Part shown: positions 44,117 through 55,081 of the stretch, piece by piece
Layout: each line of letters opens with the position of its first letter
How positions within the stretch are numbered: position 1 is the stretch's first letter
Position numbers and translations under genes: made by a program
Assembly: GCA_021399435.1 (NCBI GenBank)
Contig: JAJTUP010000094.1
Location: 167,643 to 231,642, forward strand
Reading direction: 5' to 3'
Length of the DNA: 64,000 nucleotides
Source of the DNA: Diaporthe sp. PMI_573
Taxonomy: Eukaryota; Ascomycota; Sordariomycetes; Diaporthales; Diaporthaceae
Notes under the pieces: generated by a model
Databases searched by the model: none
Told to the model about the DNA's origin: nothing
Seen by the model: the letters and a program-made list of their open reading frames with translations, nothing else

Positions 44117-47100
44117 CAGTGATGTTATTGGATTGGAGGCAATTTGGATTGGACTGGATTTGTCGGAAAATGGCTGGACTGGATTTGGGTTTCTCGAAGA
44201 TTTGGACTGGATTGGATTGATTGGCAACCAGCTCCTGGAGCTCCAATGGTCTAACCTGATAAGGCAAGAGCTAAGCCTAATTGAGTGGTCATGAGGAGTC
44301 TCCCGTCGCAGCTGCCGTCGCAGACCACGACACGACGCGCGAACTATCGTTCCGCTATTGGGTTAACATCCAACGCGTGCAGATTGCTACGCTATTAAAA
44401 GCATGGAGGCAAACGCGTCGCTCGCGACTTCAGCAGTCCTTCTACTGTGGCAGACGTGTCTGAACAGTCCACTCACCAGCTACACCATGGCCACTATCTC
44501 CAGCTATTTCGGTGCTGCCAGCGGTCGCCGTCCTGATTCTGACAGAGTTATTCTTGCTCCAACATATATTAGTCCTCGCCCAAACGACCCCGACGGAACC
44601 CTGATCGAACCCGACGAATTCAAGCTGAATGGGAAGCAATATGTACGCTACTCTGTTGTGGCAAAGTCCCAAAAGCACACCAAGAAAAGGACATCAGTCG
44701 TCTGGCAGTATGGTGAAGACATACAACTCAAGCAGGACCCGACGAAGAGGTTCTGGTACTGTTATCTGTGCGAACAGCAGCAGCGCCAACAGGGACTTCC
44801 TATTTCCGGCAAGGGCAATTGTACTGCCTTAGACCACCTGGAATCGAAACACCAAATCGATAGGGAGACTGGTGAGCACGGACATCCAAAGCGCCACCCA
44901 TCGCAGCCATCAATTGTCGACTTCAACAACATATCCACCGTTGTATTCAAACGCCGATTTGACGAGTTCAAGGAACTTCTGATTCGATGGATCGTCTATT
45001 GTCACATCGCCTTCTTTCAAATCGAGAACCTATACTTTCGCGAACTCCTCTTCTATGTTTTCCCTGGCCTGGCAACACTCCTTCCAAAGGCGAGACTAGT
45101 GATTCGCAGATGGATAATAGAGGCCTTTGAGGCACGAAAGGACAACCTGCGTCAAGAAATGCAAGCGGCCCACAGCAATATATCGATATCGTTCGATTTA
45201 TGGACGTCACCGAACTATCAGGCTATCCTCGGATGTGTCGCGCACTTTATCAACAGAAGCGGAAAGAGAAGAACGGTTGTTCTGGCTCTTCGCGAACTGG
45301 TTGGCGAGCATTCAGGTGAGAATATGGCAGATGTCCTCCTACATATATTTGATGACTACGGGATCAGTGGCCGGATCGGTTATTTCATGGCAGACAATGC
45401 AAGTTCGAATGATGCCTGCATCGACCTGGTCCTGCAGGCTCTTTACCCGCACATGAGCAGGAAACATCGCGTACGACGTCGCCTTCGGTGTTTTGGCCAT
45501 ATCGTCAATCTCTGCGCCCAGGCGTTTATTATGGGAAAGGATGCTGCGAAGACCTGCAAGGATCTGGACTCTGCGTATCGAGAAGGGGACTACACACGGA
45601 TTCGTGAGCCGTGGAAGAAGCGCGGTGCAATTGGGAGGCTCCATAATATCGTACGATACATTAGAGCTAGCCCTCAACGGCGCCAATTCTTCAGATCAAT
45701 ACAAATTGGCGGCGATCTGGCTGCATTTGACGGATTGGAGGTAAGCCCCCCTAGTGCGCGCCGCAAGGTAGTCGCGGCGTCCTACACTTCCGGTTTCAGT
45801 ACTGACGTTGGAGTTTGTTGCAGCTTGTTCAAAGTCAGTCAACACGCTGGAATTCTTATTTCTTGTCGATTGGACGCGCTCTTAATGTCAAAGAACGTAT
45901 CCAGCTCTTCTGCGATCAATATGAGCCTCCACGAAGCGACAGAGACGTCCTGGACCAACGCCTCAGCCCACGGCAGTGGGACGAACTCGGACACCTCCAT
46001 GACCAACTCGAGACATTCTACGAGGCCACAGTAATGAACGAAGGCAGACAGTGGACTCTTGCAGATCATTTTCAATCGCTAGACTGGCTTATAGATGAAA
46101 TCCACCTTGCTCAGCGAAAGTTTGAACAGCTCGCCGAAGACGCAATGCGGAAGCGTGGCCCGAATAGACAGGATAAGCAGAACGAATTCGACGACTATAA
46201 CTGGCTTGCTGCGGCTGCAGAAGTTGCCTGGCAGAAATGCGAGAAGTACTACAACAAGGCCGATGAATCGCCCGCTTACTACGCCGCCATATCGTTGAAT
46301 CCAAGCCTTAAGAACCAATGGTACTATCAGGTTTGGAATGGCAGTGATGATAAGCGTGCCTGGATCCAAGCTGCTGTTGGAGCAGTTAAGGAGCTCTGGG
46401 TTGACGAATACAAAGGCAAGTTCGCCCACGGCGCGCCAGTTCCTACCCACGTCTTTAAGGCCACAGAACCGAAAGAGAAATCGTTTACTTCAGTGAGAAA
46501 CCACAAGCGTCTCAAACTACACCACCTCGACCCTAATTCAAGCCCCGAACTGCCCTCAACGGATCACTACAATGAGTTTATCACCGCTGACGTTATCGGC
46601 CTTAATGATGACGAGGAATTCGACCCCATCCAGTACTGGAATGAGCGTTACCACTCGCAGACGGACCTAGCTCGCATGGCGCTGGACGTTTTAGCCCTGC
46701 CTCCCATGTCAGATGAGTGTGAGCGCCTTTTTAGCAGCGCCAAGCTCCTCCTTACAGATCATCGCTCGCGGCTCCGGATGGACGTCATTGAAGCCAGCGA
46801 GTGCTTACGAGCTTGGTATGGTCGCCCGGAGCAGAAGGCATTTGATGACTCTGCCATCGGTTTGATGGAGGGTGAGGCAGGGAGTACAGTTGGGGCGGAT
46901 GGGCTGGGTGAGGGAGAGGAAGGCGGCGAAGATGATGGAAGCGAGAAGAACATACTGGAGACGCAAGTTGCTAGAGAACATGAGCTCCGTAGTTAGGTGG
47001 TGTCATAACCCAAGGACAAGAACAGTTCTACTCCAAGTCTGCTTATTCAGCGGCTCATTGATTGTCCCAAAAGGGTAAAGATATGAACTGGATCGGTTCT

Positions 47101-47189
47101 GGATATCCTGGAGGCTGCCTGTCCCCACGTCTGGACTGGATTGGATCGAGGCTCGGATCCAGCTCCAATCCAATCCAATAACATCACTG
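44117..47189 (+). mobile_element. complete hAT transposon, 3073 bp
   Basis: Terminal inverted repeats CAGTGATGTTATTGGATTGG at both ends, ATTGGA/TCCAAT subterminal motifs, flanking GTTGGCGG duplicates and an uninterrupted transposase gene. It is the source sequence of the deletion derivative at 10800-11970, whose ends and remaining coding parts are nearly identical. All components for autonomous movement appear present. Confidence 0.95.
44487..46996 (+). CDS. hAT transposase, intact
   Basis: Two exons, 44487-45740 and 45824-46996 (GTAAGC...TTGCAG), give 808 residues. In order: a BED-like zinc finger (W-Y-C-Y-L-C ... H-L-E-S-K-H, about 90-118); an RNase-H-like core with the first acidic block S-F-D-L-W-T-S (about 238) and the second Y-F-M-A-D-N-A-S-S-N-D (about 305); R-R-L-R-C-F-G-H-I-V-N-L; and the C-terminal dimerisation domain L-P-P-M-S-D-E-C-E-R-L-F-S-S-A-K (about 690-740). 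The tail is acidic with Gly-rich repeats. It would bind the element's ends and cut by the hAT hairpin mechanism. I chose M-A-T-I-S-S-Y-F as start because the derivative keeps it; an upstream in-frame ATG at 44403 exists. No stops or frameshifts. Confidence 0.94.
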
Positions 47190-47197
47190 GTTGGCGG
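47190..47197. repeat. target-site duplication, right copy
   Basis: GTTGGCGG directly after the right terminal inverted repeat of the complete hAT element. Confidence 0.8.
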
Positions 47198-49129
47198 TCA
47201 GGGGTGATATGTTTTTGGCTTTTCTATCTCCCCACTTCCTACATCGCGAGGCTCTGTATCAACCATCTCTCTGTCGCCATCAAGGGCCCGAGACAAGCGA
47301 TATGGGTCAGTGGCAACAAGGGCCTGTGGGCAGGGACGATTAGCAAATGTCGAAGGCGTTTTCCAGGGCCTCTAGGCAGTCGGCGTGTTCGCACTGAACG
47401 CCGCAAATACATGGATGATGTTTCTTCTGGCTTTCATAATAACCATTCGTTTCCGATATTGCCGCCCCATATGGCGTTAGCTCAGCCGTATCGCCGGCAT
47501 TGATGTCCCATTGCACAGGACGCCGTAAGCCGTAGGTAATGGTGCCATCATGACGCTATATAGTATAGACAGCTTTTCAGCAGTTAATCTGGGTTATCAA
47601 CCCGCGCCCAGAGGCGGATCTCGCTAGTACAGGGCAGGAGCGGGGTTTCAGGGATGGCGACACCCCTAATGCTATCCCAGGGATGGGCGGCAAGTGGAGG
47701 GCTGCAAGTGGAAGGCTGCAGGTTGGGGTGTAGGCGGAGACGGGGAAAGCTGGCAGAGTCCCGTATCACGACTGGGTCAGGGGTATGTTGCTCACCGGTG
47801 GGTGTCTCTTAAGGACTGGCCACGGCCACAGAGAGCAAGGTTGGGATTCCAGCCCGGTGGCTGGCTGCACCGCGACCCGGCCAAATGTATGTCGCTTTGG
47901 CAGCCGAAGGCACCGCCACACTTGAATTCAGAGCAACGATACCGATCTGAACCTTCTCAAGGCGACATTAGGACCGAATACCGACCCGGCAGTAATAGGA
48001 AGCATCAAGAAGTACCGCGGCCCATTCCATTGTCTTAGATCGTGAGACAGTACAGTCAGTGTTCGTGGCAGCGGCTTCTCATCTCACCTCCCAAATTGGG
48101 TCCCCTGGGTGCCATCGTGTTGGTTTATAACAGATAGTACAACATCTTATCTAATATGAGAAACATTATGATTAGCTGTAGGTCCTTTTTGTCGGACGTA
48201 TTCACCCCCTTGTCAAGCACGAGCTCGGCCGTTGGGAACGGTATCCCCACGTCGAAATCTGTGATATCCTCGAGAGCCAAGTTGAGGAAAATTATGGTTG
48301 GAAGCAAACGCTGATGGGTCTAGGACCTGAGCTCGCCTCGCAGGCCGAGGATCTGGGGTCTCAGACTCACACGGACAGGATAACTGGTTTCGTTCTTAAT
48401 CCGTATACATCCCGAAGGCGTACGGTCCCTTCATACAGTGGTAAACGCTCAAAGACCCAGCGCTTAAAAAAAAACACAATGTCAGAAGACTGGGCACGCG
48501 GCCTCAGCCTTGTGCCGCACAGACGAGGCTGGGAAGCATCGCTCCCGACGGCGCCGTTAACTAGAAAGACGGCGAAGCAGTCACACGGCGAGACTCAGGG
48601 GAACTCAGGACTGAGCCCAACTGAATCACATCAGAAGAATCACCATCTGATTTCTTTTGAGCCAGCCTGAAGAGATGGACTATATAGACACGCTCATTAC
48701 CAGTAGATAAGTTGGGCCGCCCACATTCAGTCCACCCCCCGATTCGGGCCGCCTTTTCCACCAAAACGAAATCACGCCAAGCCACGCCGGGAGCTAACTT
48801 ACCGCCACATATATGGCTCGATCACAAGGCTGGTCCAATTACTCCGCCAGTTGCTTCTTGCCCACCGGGAACACTGGTACAAGAATTTCATTCCGTCTTC
48901 CAAATGTTTTGCATGGGAAAATATGTAACAGTGATCTTCTTGCCGTCATTGAGAAACTTGCTCCAATCCTGGAGTTGTCTCTTGACGAATAGCCAGTCAA
49001 CGTCCAGTTTTGGAAAGCGCTTTGTTATGTTGCCTGTCTTGCGGTCGGTAACAGATAGAAAGCTCCCGCCAGCTTGTTCCATCCCACAGCCTTGAAGACG
49101 CTCTTAGGGTATTTTTTGGTCTGCCTCAA
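47198..49129. other. long stretch without a confident gene
   Basis: Several open frames of 60-127 codons on both strands. The only suggestive one is on the minus strand at 49082-48888 (L-D-V-D-W-L-F-V-K-R-Q-L-Q-D-W-S-K-F-L-N-D-G-K-K), which has the look of a real protein segment, but it is short and isolated. Likely old repeat debris. Confidence 0.35.
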
Positions 49130-49924
49130 ATGGACTCGCGCATATTTGACCACCAAGTCGTCACTCAATTCGAGGTCTCAACTGCGCTCAAAATCAAATT
49201 TCCTGACCCTTCCCGCCGTATCATGGCTCATCAGCGGGCAGACTTTGCTTTCTACTTTCACGGCCGACACCTTCAGGCTGTGGTCACGAGATTCTTGGCG
49301 AATCTCAGTACTAATCTCCGTACGATGAGTCCTAGACTGAGGAGGCACTCGTTCTCCCGCCTAGCCGGCTATCTCCTTACTTCTATCATATCTTTCTCGG
49401 CCGGGAAAGTCGCACTCGCTTATGTTCGATTCGCACACGTATTTGAGTTAGTAAAGAAGATGGTCGCCTCCGATCGGCGAAACGGTCAGCTTCCAGCTCG
49501 AACATCCGGCTACCGCAACGCTTCTGTCGCTGTTGACATATATATTGAGGCTCAAGAGCAAGCTAGTACCTCGAGGAATGATGTGAAGGACCGTAATCGA
49601 GTCGCCCGGCGCTGGAGAACACTCGCGGGACCGTCGCCAATTTTCGTCATTATCTACTCAGAAGCAGCGGAGGGGCTTGCGTGTGTAAGCCTATCTGCTA
49701 AATGTGCAACTTTATGCTAACTATCTTCAAGTAATAGGTCGTCGATGAAAGCTACTGAACCAGTGCTAGCCCTGATAGCCTCCGTCGTTGTGAAAAATGC
49801 ACCTGCCGGGATTGTCAAGGCCTCTCAGCATCTTGCGACAATAGCAGAGCGTGCAATCAGTTCACATCTGTCTGTTGATGCAAATCTCCTTCAGAAAGTC
49901 AGACAGGACCTTCTCAGCGGATGA
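49130..49924 (+). CDS. unknown two-exon family, member A
   Basis: Exon 1 (49130 to about 49683) and exon 2 (about 49736-49924) are separated by a GTGTGTAAGC...TAATAG intron. The exon-1 end reads T-S-G-Y-R-N-A-S-V-A-V-D-I-Y-I-E-A-Q-E and V-A-R-R-W-R-T-L-A-G-P-S-P-I-F-V-I-I-Y-S. The same blocks with conservative changes occur in the gene at 60798-61663, which has the same exon layout. Exon 2 is a helical tail (E-P-V-L-A-L-I-A-S-V-V-V, then A-S-Q-H-L-A-T-I-A-E-R-A). The start is taken at the first ATG; the N-terminal third aligns poorly with member B. No known domain; possibly a helical regulatory or structural protein. Confidence 0.6.
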
Positions 49925-50114
49925 GAAAGGTAACCTGAGAGTTATGGTCAGGGGCGGTGGATCAGCTAAGGGCCTTGGCGCATGTGAGACTTTGGTGGCA
50001 TCAGGTTTGGGCGGCGCTGACTTCACTGGGCCTGGTCGTTTTGAGCAGATTGGGTGGGGAGTCGGGCTTCGGTGGACCAAAGTCCATCTGCGGACCCAGA
50101 AGACACCATCCGAG

Positions 50115-50453
50115 CTCGGATCCAGGGCCTGCCAGTGTATTCACGGCGGATCGTTCACTTCTGATGCTGCAGGCGCCCTTAGCATCAAAACATATGGTTC
50201 CGTCAATCGGTATCGTATGGGGACAGGCACAGCAGAGTTCCTTATCTGTACGAACTGTGGCGTTGTTCCCGCAGCAACGTGGAAACGTGACGATGGGAAG
50301 TTGCTCAGTGTTGTGCGCGTGCAGTGCTTGGATATACGGGATGAGCTTGAGAAGTACGAAAAGAAGTGGAGTCTTGAGCATGAACGGGACAATCCTGAAG
50401 AGCGGTTCAGTCGGCGGTCGCGTACTTGGACGCCTACGGAAATCGAAATGTGA
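50115..50453 (+). pseudogene. GFA/CENP-V-like domain remnant
   Basis: The frame reads C-Q-C, G-S-F-T-S-D-A-A-G, then S-V-N-R-Y-R-M-G-T-G-T-A-E-F-L-I-C-T-N-C-G-V-V, matching the second half of the glutathione-dependent formaldehyde-activating (GFA) zinc domain, with its C-x2-C-G knuckle preserved. The first half (C-x-C and C-x2-C with the intervening strands) is shortened: only C-Q-C remains. Upstream, the open frame to 49851 does not look like GFA and overlaps the end of member A. Members bind zinc; substrate is usually unknown. Probably non-functional. Confidence 0.6.
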
Positions 50454-50699
50454 GCTAGAAATCCTAGCGATAAGAGATGGGGATTGGAATGTGCTCTTGG
50501 AGGCTTTGTGTCGGAATGCTGCTTGCTTTCCCTTCCCAAGTAGGTGAATCGTGCATCTACTTGATGTCTTAAGCTTTATATCATTTTCAAGTTCATTTCG
50601 AAGCTCATGTCTTCAGCAACTTCAGCTCAAAACATAATTCAAGGGCTTTGTCAAAGGTCGTGCTTAGAACTGGAGGAGGGTGCTGTCACCCTGTTGAGT

Positions 50700-51168
50700 T
50701 CTCACTGCGCTCGCTATTCCTCCGTCCCTGCCCGAATCGGATAGTTACTTCTTTCACCATTCTCAACTGGTACATCAAGGGCCCCTCACCCAGCCGGAAA
50801 CACTCCGAAAGTTTCGGGCAAAACTTGAAGCTGCAGTGTCAAATCCGACAGAGTTACCTCCATGGACAACCTTAGGACAACTTCCATATCCCATAAGTGT
50901 TCCCAATCGTTTCGCGAACTGCACCATTCTGACGTACCTGCGTAACTACAATGCGGCCGTCACAGAAGGTCTCAGTCACTCATTCGAGACAGTCTCTCGC
51001 CTCGCACGCATCTCTGTCCACGAACCAATCGTCCTCCGCCAGACCGACTCGTCGCCTGAGGCCATCATACCAGCAGGCACACCATTCCGAATGATGACGC
51101 CACTCATTTACTTGAATCCGACAATATTTCCCAAGTGTTTGCTTTATACACTCGCATCAGCTTGCTGA
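50700..51168 (+). pseudogene. cytochrome P450 fragment
   Basis: A plus-strand frame reads L-P-P-W-T-T-L-G-Q-L-P-Y then, after a region that no longer fits, V-T-E-G-L-S-H-S-F-E-T-V-S-R-L-A-R-I and S-P-E-A-I-I-P-A-G-T-P-F. These correspond to the J-K region and following strand of a fungal P450. The K-helix Glu-x-x-Arg reads E-G-L-S. The heme loop is absent. Upstream pieces (Q-P-E-T-L-R-K-F-R-A-K-L-E-A-A-V) lie in a second frame. A second, older P450 relic, not the same gene as at 24716. Confidence 0.7.
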
Positions 51169-51250
51169 GATCTTAATATCATGCTGATGTAGCATGTATT
51201 GGATTTTTAAGTATAGACAAAGTGCTTGCCGTCTATCTCCTTGGAAATTT

Positions 51251-52369
51251 CTACTTCCCGATTGATATTTCCAGACTATTGCCGCTTATCCCTTTCTCCA
51301 GCGCGTTGAGAACGTCCCGATAGTCCTGTTTCCACGCCTCGTCCAATCTCGTCGGGTTCCACCCGAGCAACTTCTTCGCTACCGTCCCTGTCATGACTTT
51401 ATGCCCTGCCCAGCTCCGTTCAGCCATATCCACCATGCCGGACATTATCTCATCTGCGAGCTCCTTGAGCTCGACTTTGTTGATTTGCTTATCGGTTGGT
51501 GTATCCTCGCGAGGCAGCACGCCAGCATTGAATGCAGTGTCTAAACACAACTGCATCATTTCTGTTTGCAGGACCCGTCCAACCGCCGTAGAGATAATGC
51601 CATGTTTACCAGTCGGAATATAGCTGACTCCATGGTCCTCTCTCTCAATGATAGCACGTACTAACAGCACGTAGACGTCGGCGAGATCCTCCACATGGAC
51701 CCAGTCGAAATTAGCCGTCTCGTTGAGTTTGAATCCATACCCATGCTTGACAACATAGCGCATGAAGAGTGGGAGGATGAAGCCCTGCCGGTTGAAAAGG
51801 CCGGTACCCGTGCCGAATATGCACGGCGAGTTCAAGCTCACTGCCTGCACGCCTGCTTTTTCGGCAGCTGCGAGTACGCCGATCTCAGTGGTTCTCTGCG
51901 GATACGGATCCTGTGCATCTTCATCCTCGAGGAACTCATAGACCGCTTTTCCATCAGCATCATCCCATACTCGATCCGGATGAGCAGCCCGGGTCAGCGG
52001 TCGATCAGCCAGATTCGAGCATCCAGAGGTATGGAGCATCCACGGTACTGGCAATGTTGGCGCAGTACGGCAAGATAGCCCGTCGACAAGAGCCTTGGCT
52101 CCCTCTGCGACAAAGCCGGTACCAGTATTGATGATAATGTCGTAGTTCCGAGCTGTATCAGTGACAAATGGAATATCCGTGAAACCAGTCCACAATATAG
52201 GCCTGACCCGGTTCCCATATTCCTTGCGGAGGATTTCGGCCGCGTCTTTGTTTCTAACCAAAACATCGATGGCCAGAGACTTGATGCTGGGCTCTACGCT
52301 CCTGATCAGGTGGTCGAGCACGGTGCCCCCAATATAGCCGGTGGCTCCGGTGAGAAGGACTTTGGCCAT
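51251..52369 (-). CDS. NAD(P)-dependent epimerase/dehydratase (extended SDR, atypical)
   Basis: A single-exon gene of 372 residues. The Rossmann signature G-A-T-G-Y-I-G is at residues 8-14, followed by an acidic/basic cofactor strand (I-D-V-L-V-R-N-K). Further features: N-T-G-T-G in the third strand, H-T-S-G-C-S, and N-F-D-W-V-H-V-E-D-L-A-D-V-Y, the conserved block of NAD-dependent epimerases. The usual Y-x-x-x-K catalytic pair is not obvious (D-P-Y-P-Q-R-T-T), so it belongs to the atypical or NmrA-like branch. Substrate unknown. The gene is complete; the stop is 82 bp beyond the P450 relic on the opposite strand. Confidence 0.9.
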   Translation of the reverse strand: MAKVLLTGATGYIGGTVLDHLIRSVEPSIKSLAIDVLVRNKDAAEILRKEYGNRVRPILWTGFTDIPFVTDTARNYDIIINTGTGFVAEGAKALVDGLSCRTAPTLPVPWMLHTSGCSNLADRPLTRAAHPDRVWDDADGKAVYEFLEDEDAQDPYPQRTTEIGVLAAAEKAGVQAVSLNSPCIFGTGTGLFNRQGFILPLFMRYVVKHGYGFKLNETANFDWVHVEDLADVYVLLVRAIIEREDHGVSYIPTGKHGIISTAVGRVLQTEMMQLCLDTAFNAGVLPREDTPTDKQINKVELKELADEIMSGMVDMAERSWAGHKVMTGTVAKKLLGWNPTRLDEAWKQDYRDVLNALEKGISGNSLEISIGK

Positions 52370-53428
52370 CGTTTCAGATATGGCGGATTTTAGATAACAT
52401 TGAATGGTAATGAAAACAAAGGTCTACTATTCATAAGTGTTTCCCTGTGTCACTGGCCGCAATGACTTTTGTAGTAGATCACCTCCCTGTTGTATTAGTA
52501 ATGTGCACAGAGATATTCATTAACTTACCGACAGTTCCGGGTGTTGCTTTGATACGTAGCGGCCTTGCCCAGAGTCAAAGCAGTGCGAGGTACCCACACA
52601 CCTCCACTCTTGGGGCCGAGAGGTCTCGGTCTACAGGCTGGGGGGCGGGGAAGGCGTGTCCTTTATAATCTACAGAAAAATTCGTCCTCACTATTGGTTG
52701 GTAGCCAGATTGAGACACCTGGACATCAGACTTCGGCGGTCATCACCAGGCTAGCACTCCCTGGCCAGAAAAACAAATATACCCCAACCCAGCTCCACCA
52801 TCAAAACTGAACTCGTTTTTCGGGCCAGGGCGTGGCTACTTCGCCTAGTCAGTATTGAGGTGCAGATTTGTAGGATGGACCAGATGGAGTAGGTCAGGCC
52901 GCCGTTGGTGGCGTCTTCATCGCGGCCGGACTTTTTCGGTGAAAAACGCTGGGCGCCAGTGAGGGATGTGCCGGGGTCGTGATTTGCTCCTTGTTGGTTA
53001 AGGTGGGGCCAGGGTCTGCATCTCTCTCCCGCCTCTACCCACCGATCGCTCATCGCTTGGCATACAGGATGACAAATCATTAGTGTGATTACTAGGGACA
53101 CAACGAGTGTGAGAAAAGTTGGTTGCATTGGTGGTTTAATCTGCTGGGCCTGTAGAAAAACTATATAAATGGTTGGAGGTTATTCCCTGTAAGCTGTAAG
53201 GCAAACTTGGACTGAACATGCGTTTTGACCGAATAATGACCGTATGCAATGGGTTTCACTAGAGTGACGGTATCCCTGGTTCTGTCTTGCAGTCGCAGTC
53301 TTATATGGGGACGGCAACGTGACGGCTTGCCGACTGATCCCAGCACCCGTTTCTATGGCAACCAATTCCCAAGCCCATCCCCATGCCTGTCCCGACCAAG
53401 AAACCAACCACATCGGCCGTACTATGCC
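52370..53428. other. no gene recognised
   Basis: Upstream of the SDR gene and left of the gypsy element. Frames of up to 125 codons lack motifs. Confidence 0.4.
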
Positions 53429-53842
53429 TAACGTGGTTTACCACCCAGCCGGTCAGGACACCCAGTGTGGCGGTTGTCACCACTAGACGGGCTGACACCA
53501 CCACAAGGTGCTGGCAGGGGCTGGTCCCTGCCACAGGCACGGACCACGGTTATTAAACTTCTCCACGCGTCGCACATCGCGAGTTTCTTTCCTTCCTTCT
53601 TCTCTCCTTAAGCTTAGAATCTTCGTACGTAGTGCCAATACAACAGCTTCCATGCTGGATATTACTGGCCGTTACACTATTCTAAGCTTCAAACCCATCG
53701 CTGTCTAGCGATCCAGAAATAGGCAACCCTCGCTGCCCAGCGATCAACAAATAAGGCCACCTCAATCAAACCCTATGTCGTGTGCAGGCGACAGGAAAGA
53801 AATTGCACGAATTGAACCGAGAGATCGAGCACGCATCAACTG

Positions 53843-55081
53843 ATGCCTATTAAGAAGACATACCCGCCGGCAAGCCGCAGATCACACCGTCTCGCGCCCG
53901 AAGAGACACCTGTGTCAGAAGCCGAGAACGCCGAGAACGAGACCCTGCGGAGAATCGAAGAAGAGCAAAACATCGTGCCCAGCCGAGAAGAGAGGTCGAC
54001 CGAGAACGAAGGAAGCATGTCGAACGCCGAGAACGCTGCGGCCGCACAGGCGGACAGGATACAGCAGCTTGAAGTCACGATCGCCCGCTTGGAAGCAACG
54101 ATTCAAAGCAACCGACATGCCACACCAGCCGCTCCCCGGCCTGTAGCTGAAGACATTGAAGACCGTAGCCGACGGGAAATAACCCCCGCTGAGAGTGCCT
54201 TCGGGGGCACTGCTTTCAACCCGACCGGTCAGGCAGCGCTCCCTGCCTTTAAGCGATTCGGGACCATCGACAATGACAGAAACCCGAATTACAGCGATAA
54301 GGCCAAATCGCGCGGGAAGGAACCGCAAATTTTTGAGGGTGATGAGAAGGTCTTTGACCGCTGGGTTCGCAGCCTCGCCGCCAAGTTTGAAGAAGATGAC
54401 GCTACATTTCGAAGCGAGAAGAGCCGGGTCAACTATATGATGGAGTTAGTTAAGGGCGGACCAGCCGAGGCACTAGAACCGAGATACCTCTCGACAGAAA
54501 ACCCGTTCTCTGGTGTCGCTGAGATGATTCAAGTCCTGGAAGCTGTTTATCATGACCGTAACCAATCCTCAGCTGCTCGCCTTGAGCTAAGCACGATGAT
54601 GTTCGACCCAAATGGAGACTCCAACATCCATCGGTTCATCAGCAAGATCAACAGTCTGGCACAGAAAGCCCATATTGCAAGCGCGGATATGAAGCAGACC
54701 TTGTGGGAGCATATCCCAAAGTATCTTGACCATAGCCTCTTGGACCTCTGCCAGGACCCTAGTATCAGCTATGAGTCCTTTTGTACTCGTGTGTCCAATC
54801 GAGCGTACAGCCTTCAGGTCAGTCGTGGGGAGCGTCAAGCTAGTCAGAAGGACTACGGCCGCTGGGGCAACCAGAAGCCAGGCAAAGCATCCGTCGCCAG
54901 CCGCAAACAGACCCAGCCGATAAAGCGCACGACATCAGCAGCTGCCGGGCGTGGCCTGACTGAGGACGAGAAGAAAGCTCACTGGGATGCCGGCACTTGC
55001 TTCAACTGCGGAAAGACAGGCCACATATCTAGAGACTGCCCGGACAAGACCAAAATCAGCGCCGTAGGGGCCAAGAACTAG
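53843..55081 (+). CDS. retrotransposon gag-like protein
   Basis: Starts M-P-I-K-K-T-Y-P-P-A-S and runs 412 codons. The N-terminal 90 residues are acidic and helical (coiled-coil A-D-R-I-Q-Q-L-E-V-T-I-A-R-L-E). The middle is a Retrotrans_gag-type capsid region (F-D-R-W-V-R-S-L-A-A-K-F, L-E-A-V-Y-H-D). The end has a CCHC knuckle C-F-N-C-G-K-T-G-H-I-S-R-D-C (about residues 386-399). The reading now stops at the TA target of the pogo element; without it the frame would go on for about 20 codons (Y-V-D-K-N-L-R-V-E) to a TGA near 56989, after which the protease is in another frame. Confidence 0.88.
   Translation: MPIKKTYPPASRRSHRLAPEETPVSEAENAENETLRRIEEEQNIVPSREERSTENEGSMSNAENAAAAQADRIQQLEVTIARLEATIQSNRHATPAAPRPVAEDIEDRSRREITPAESAFGGTAFNPTGQAALPAFKRFGTIDNDRNPNYSDKAKSRGKEPQIFEGDEKVFDRWVRSLAAKFEEDDATFRSEKSRVNYMMELVKGGPAEALEPRYLSTENPFSGVAEMIQVLEAVYHDRNQSSAARLELSTMMFDPNGDSNIHRFISKINSLAQKAHIASADMKQTLWEHIPKYLDHSLLDLCQDPSISYESFCTRVSNRAYSLQVSRGERQASQKDYGRWGNQKPGKASVASRKQTQPIKRTTSAAAGRGLTEDEKKAHWDAGTCFNCGKTGHISRDCPDKTKISAVGAKN

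Noticed and set aside
24716..52369. A secondary-metabolite cluster (two P450s, SDR, transcription factor)
   Set aside because: Both P450s are broken, no backbone synthase is present and the genes are separated by transposons.
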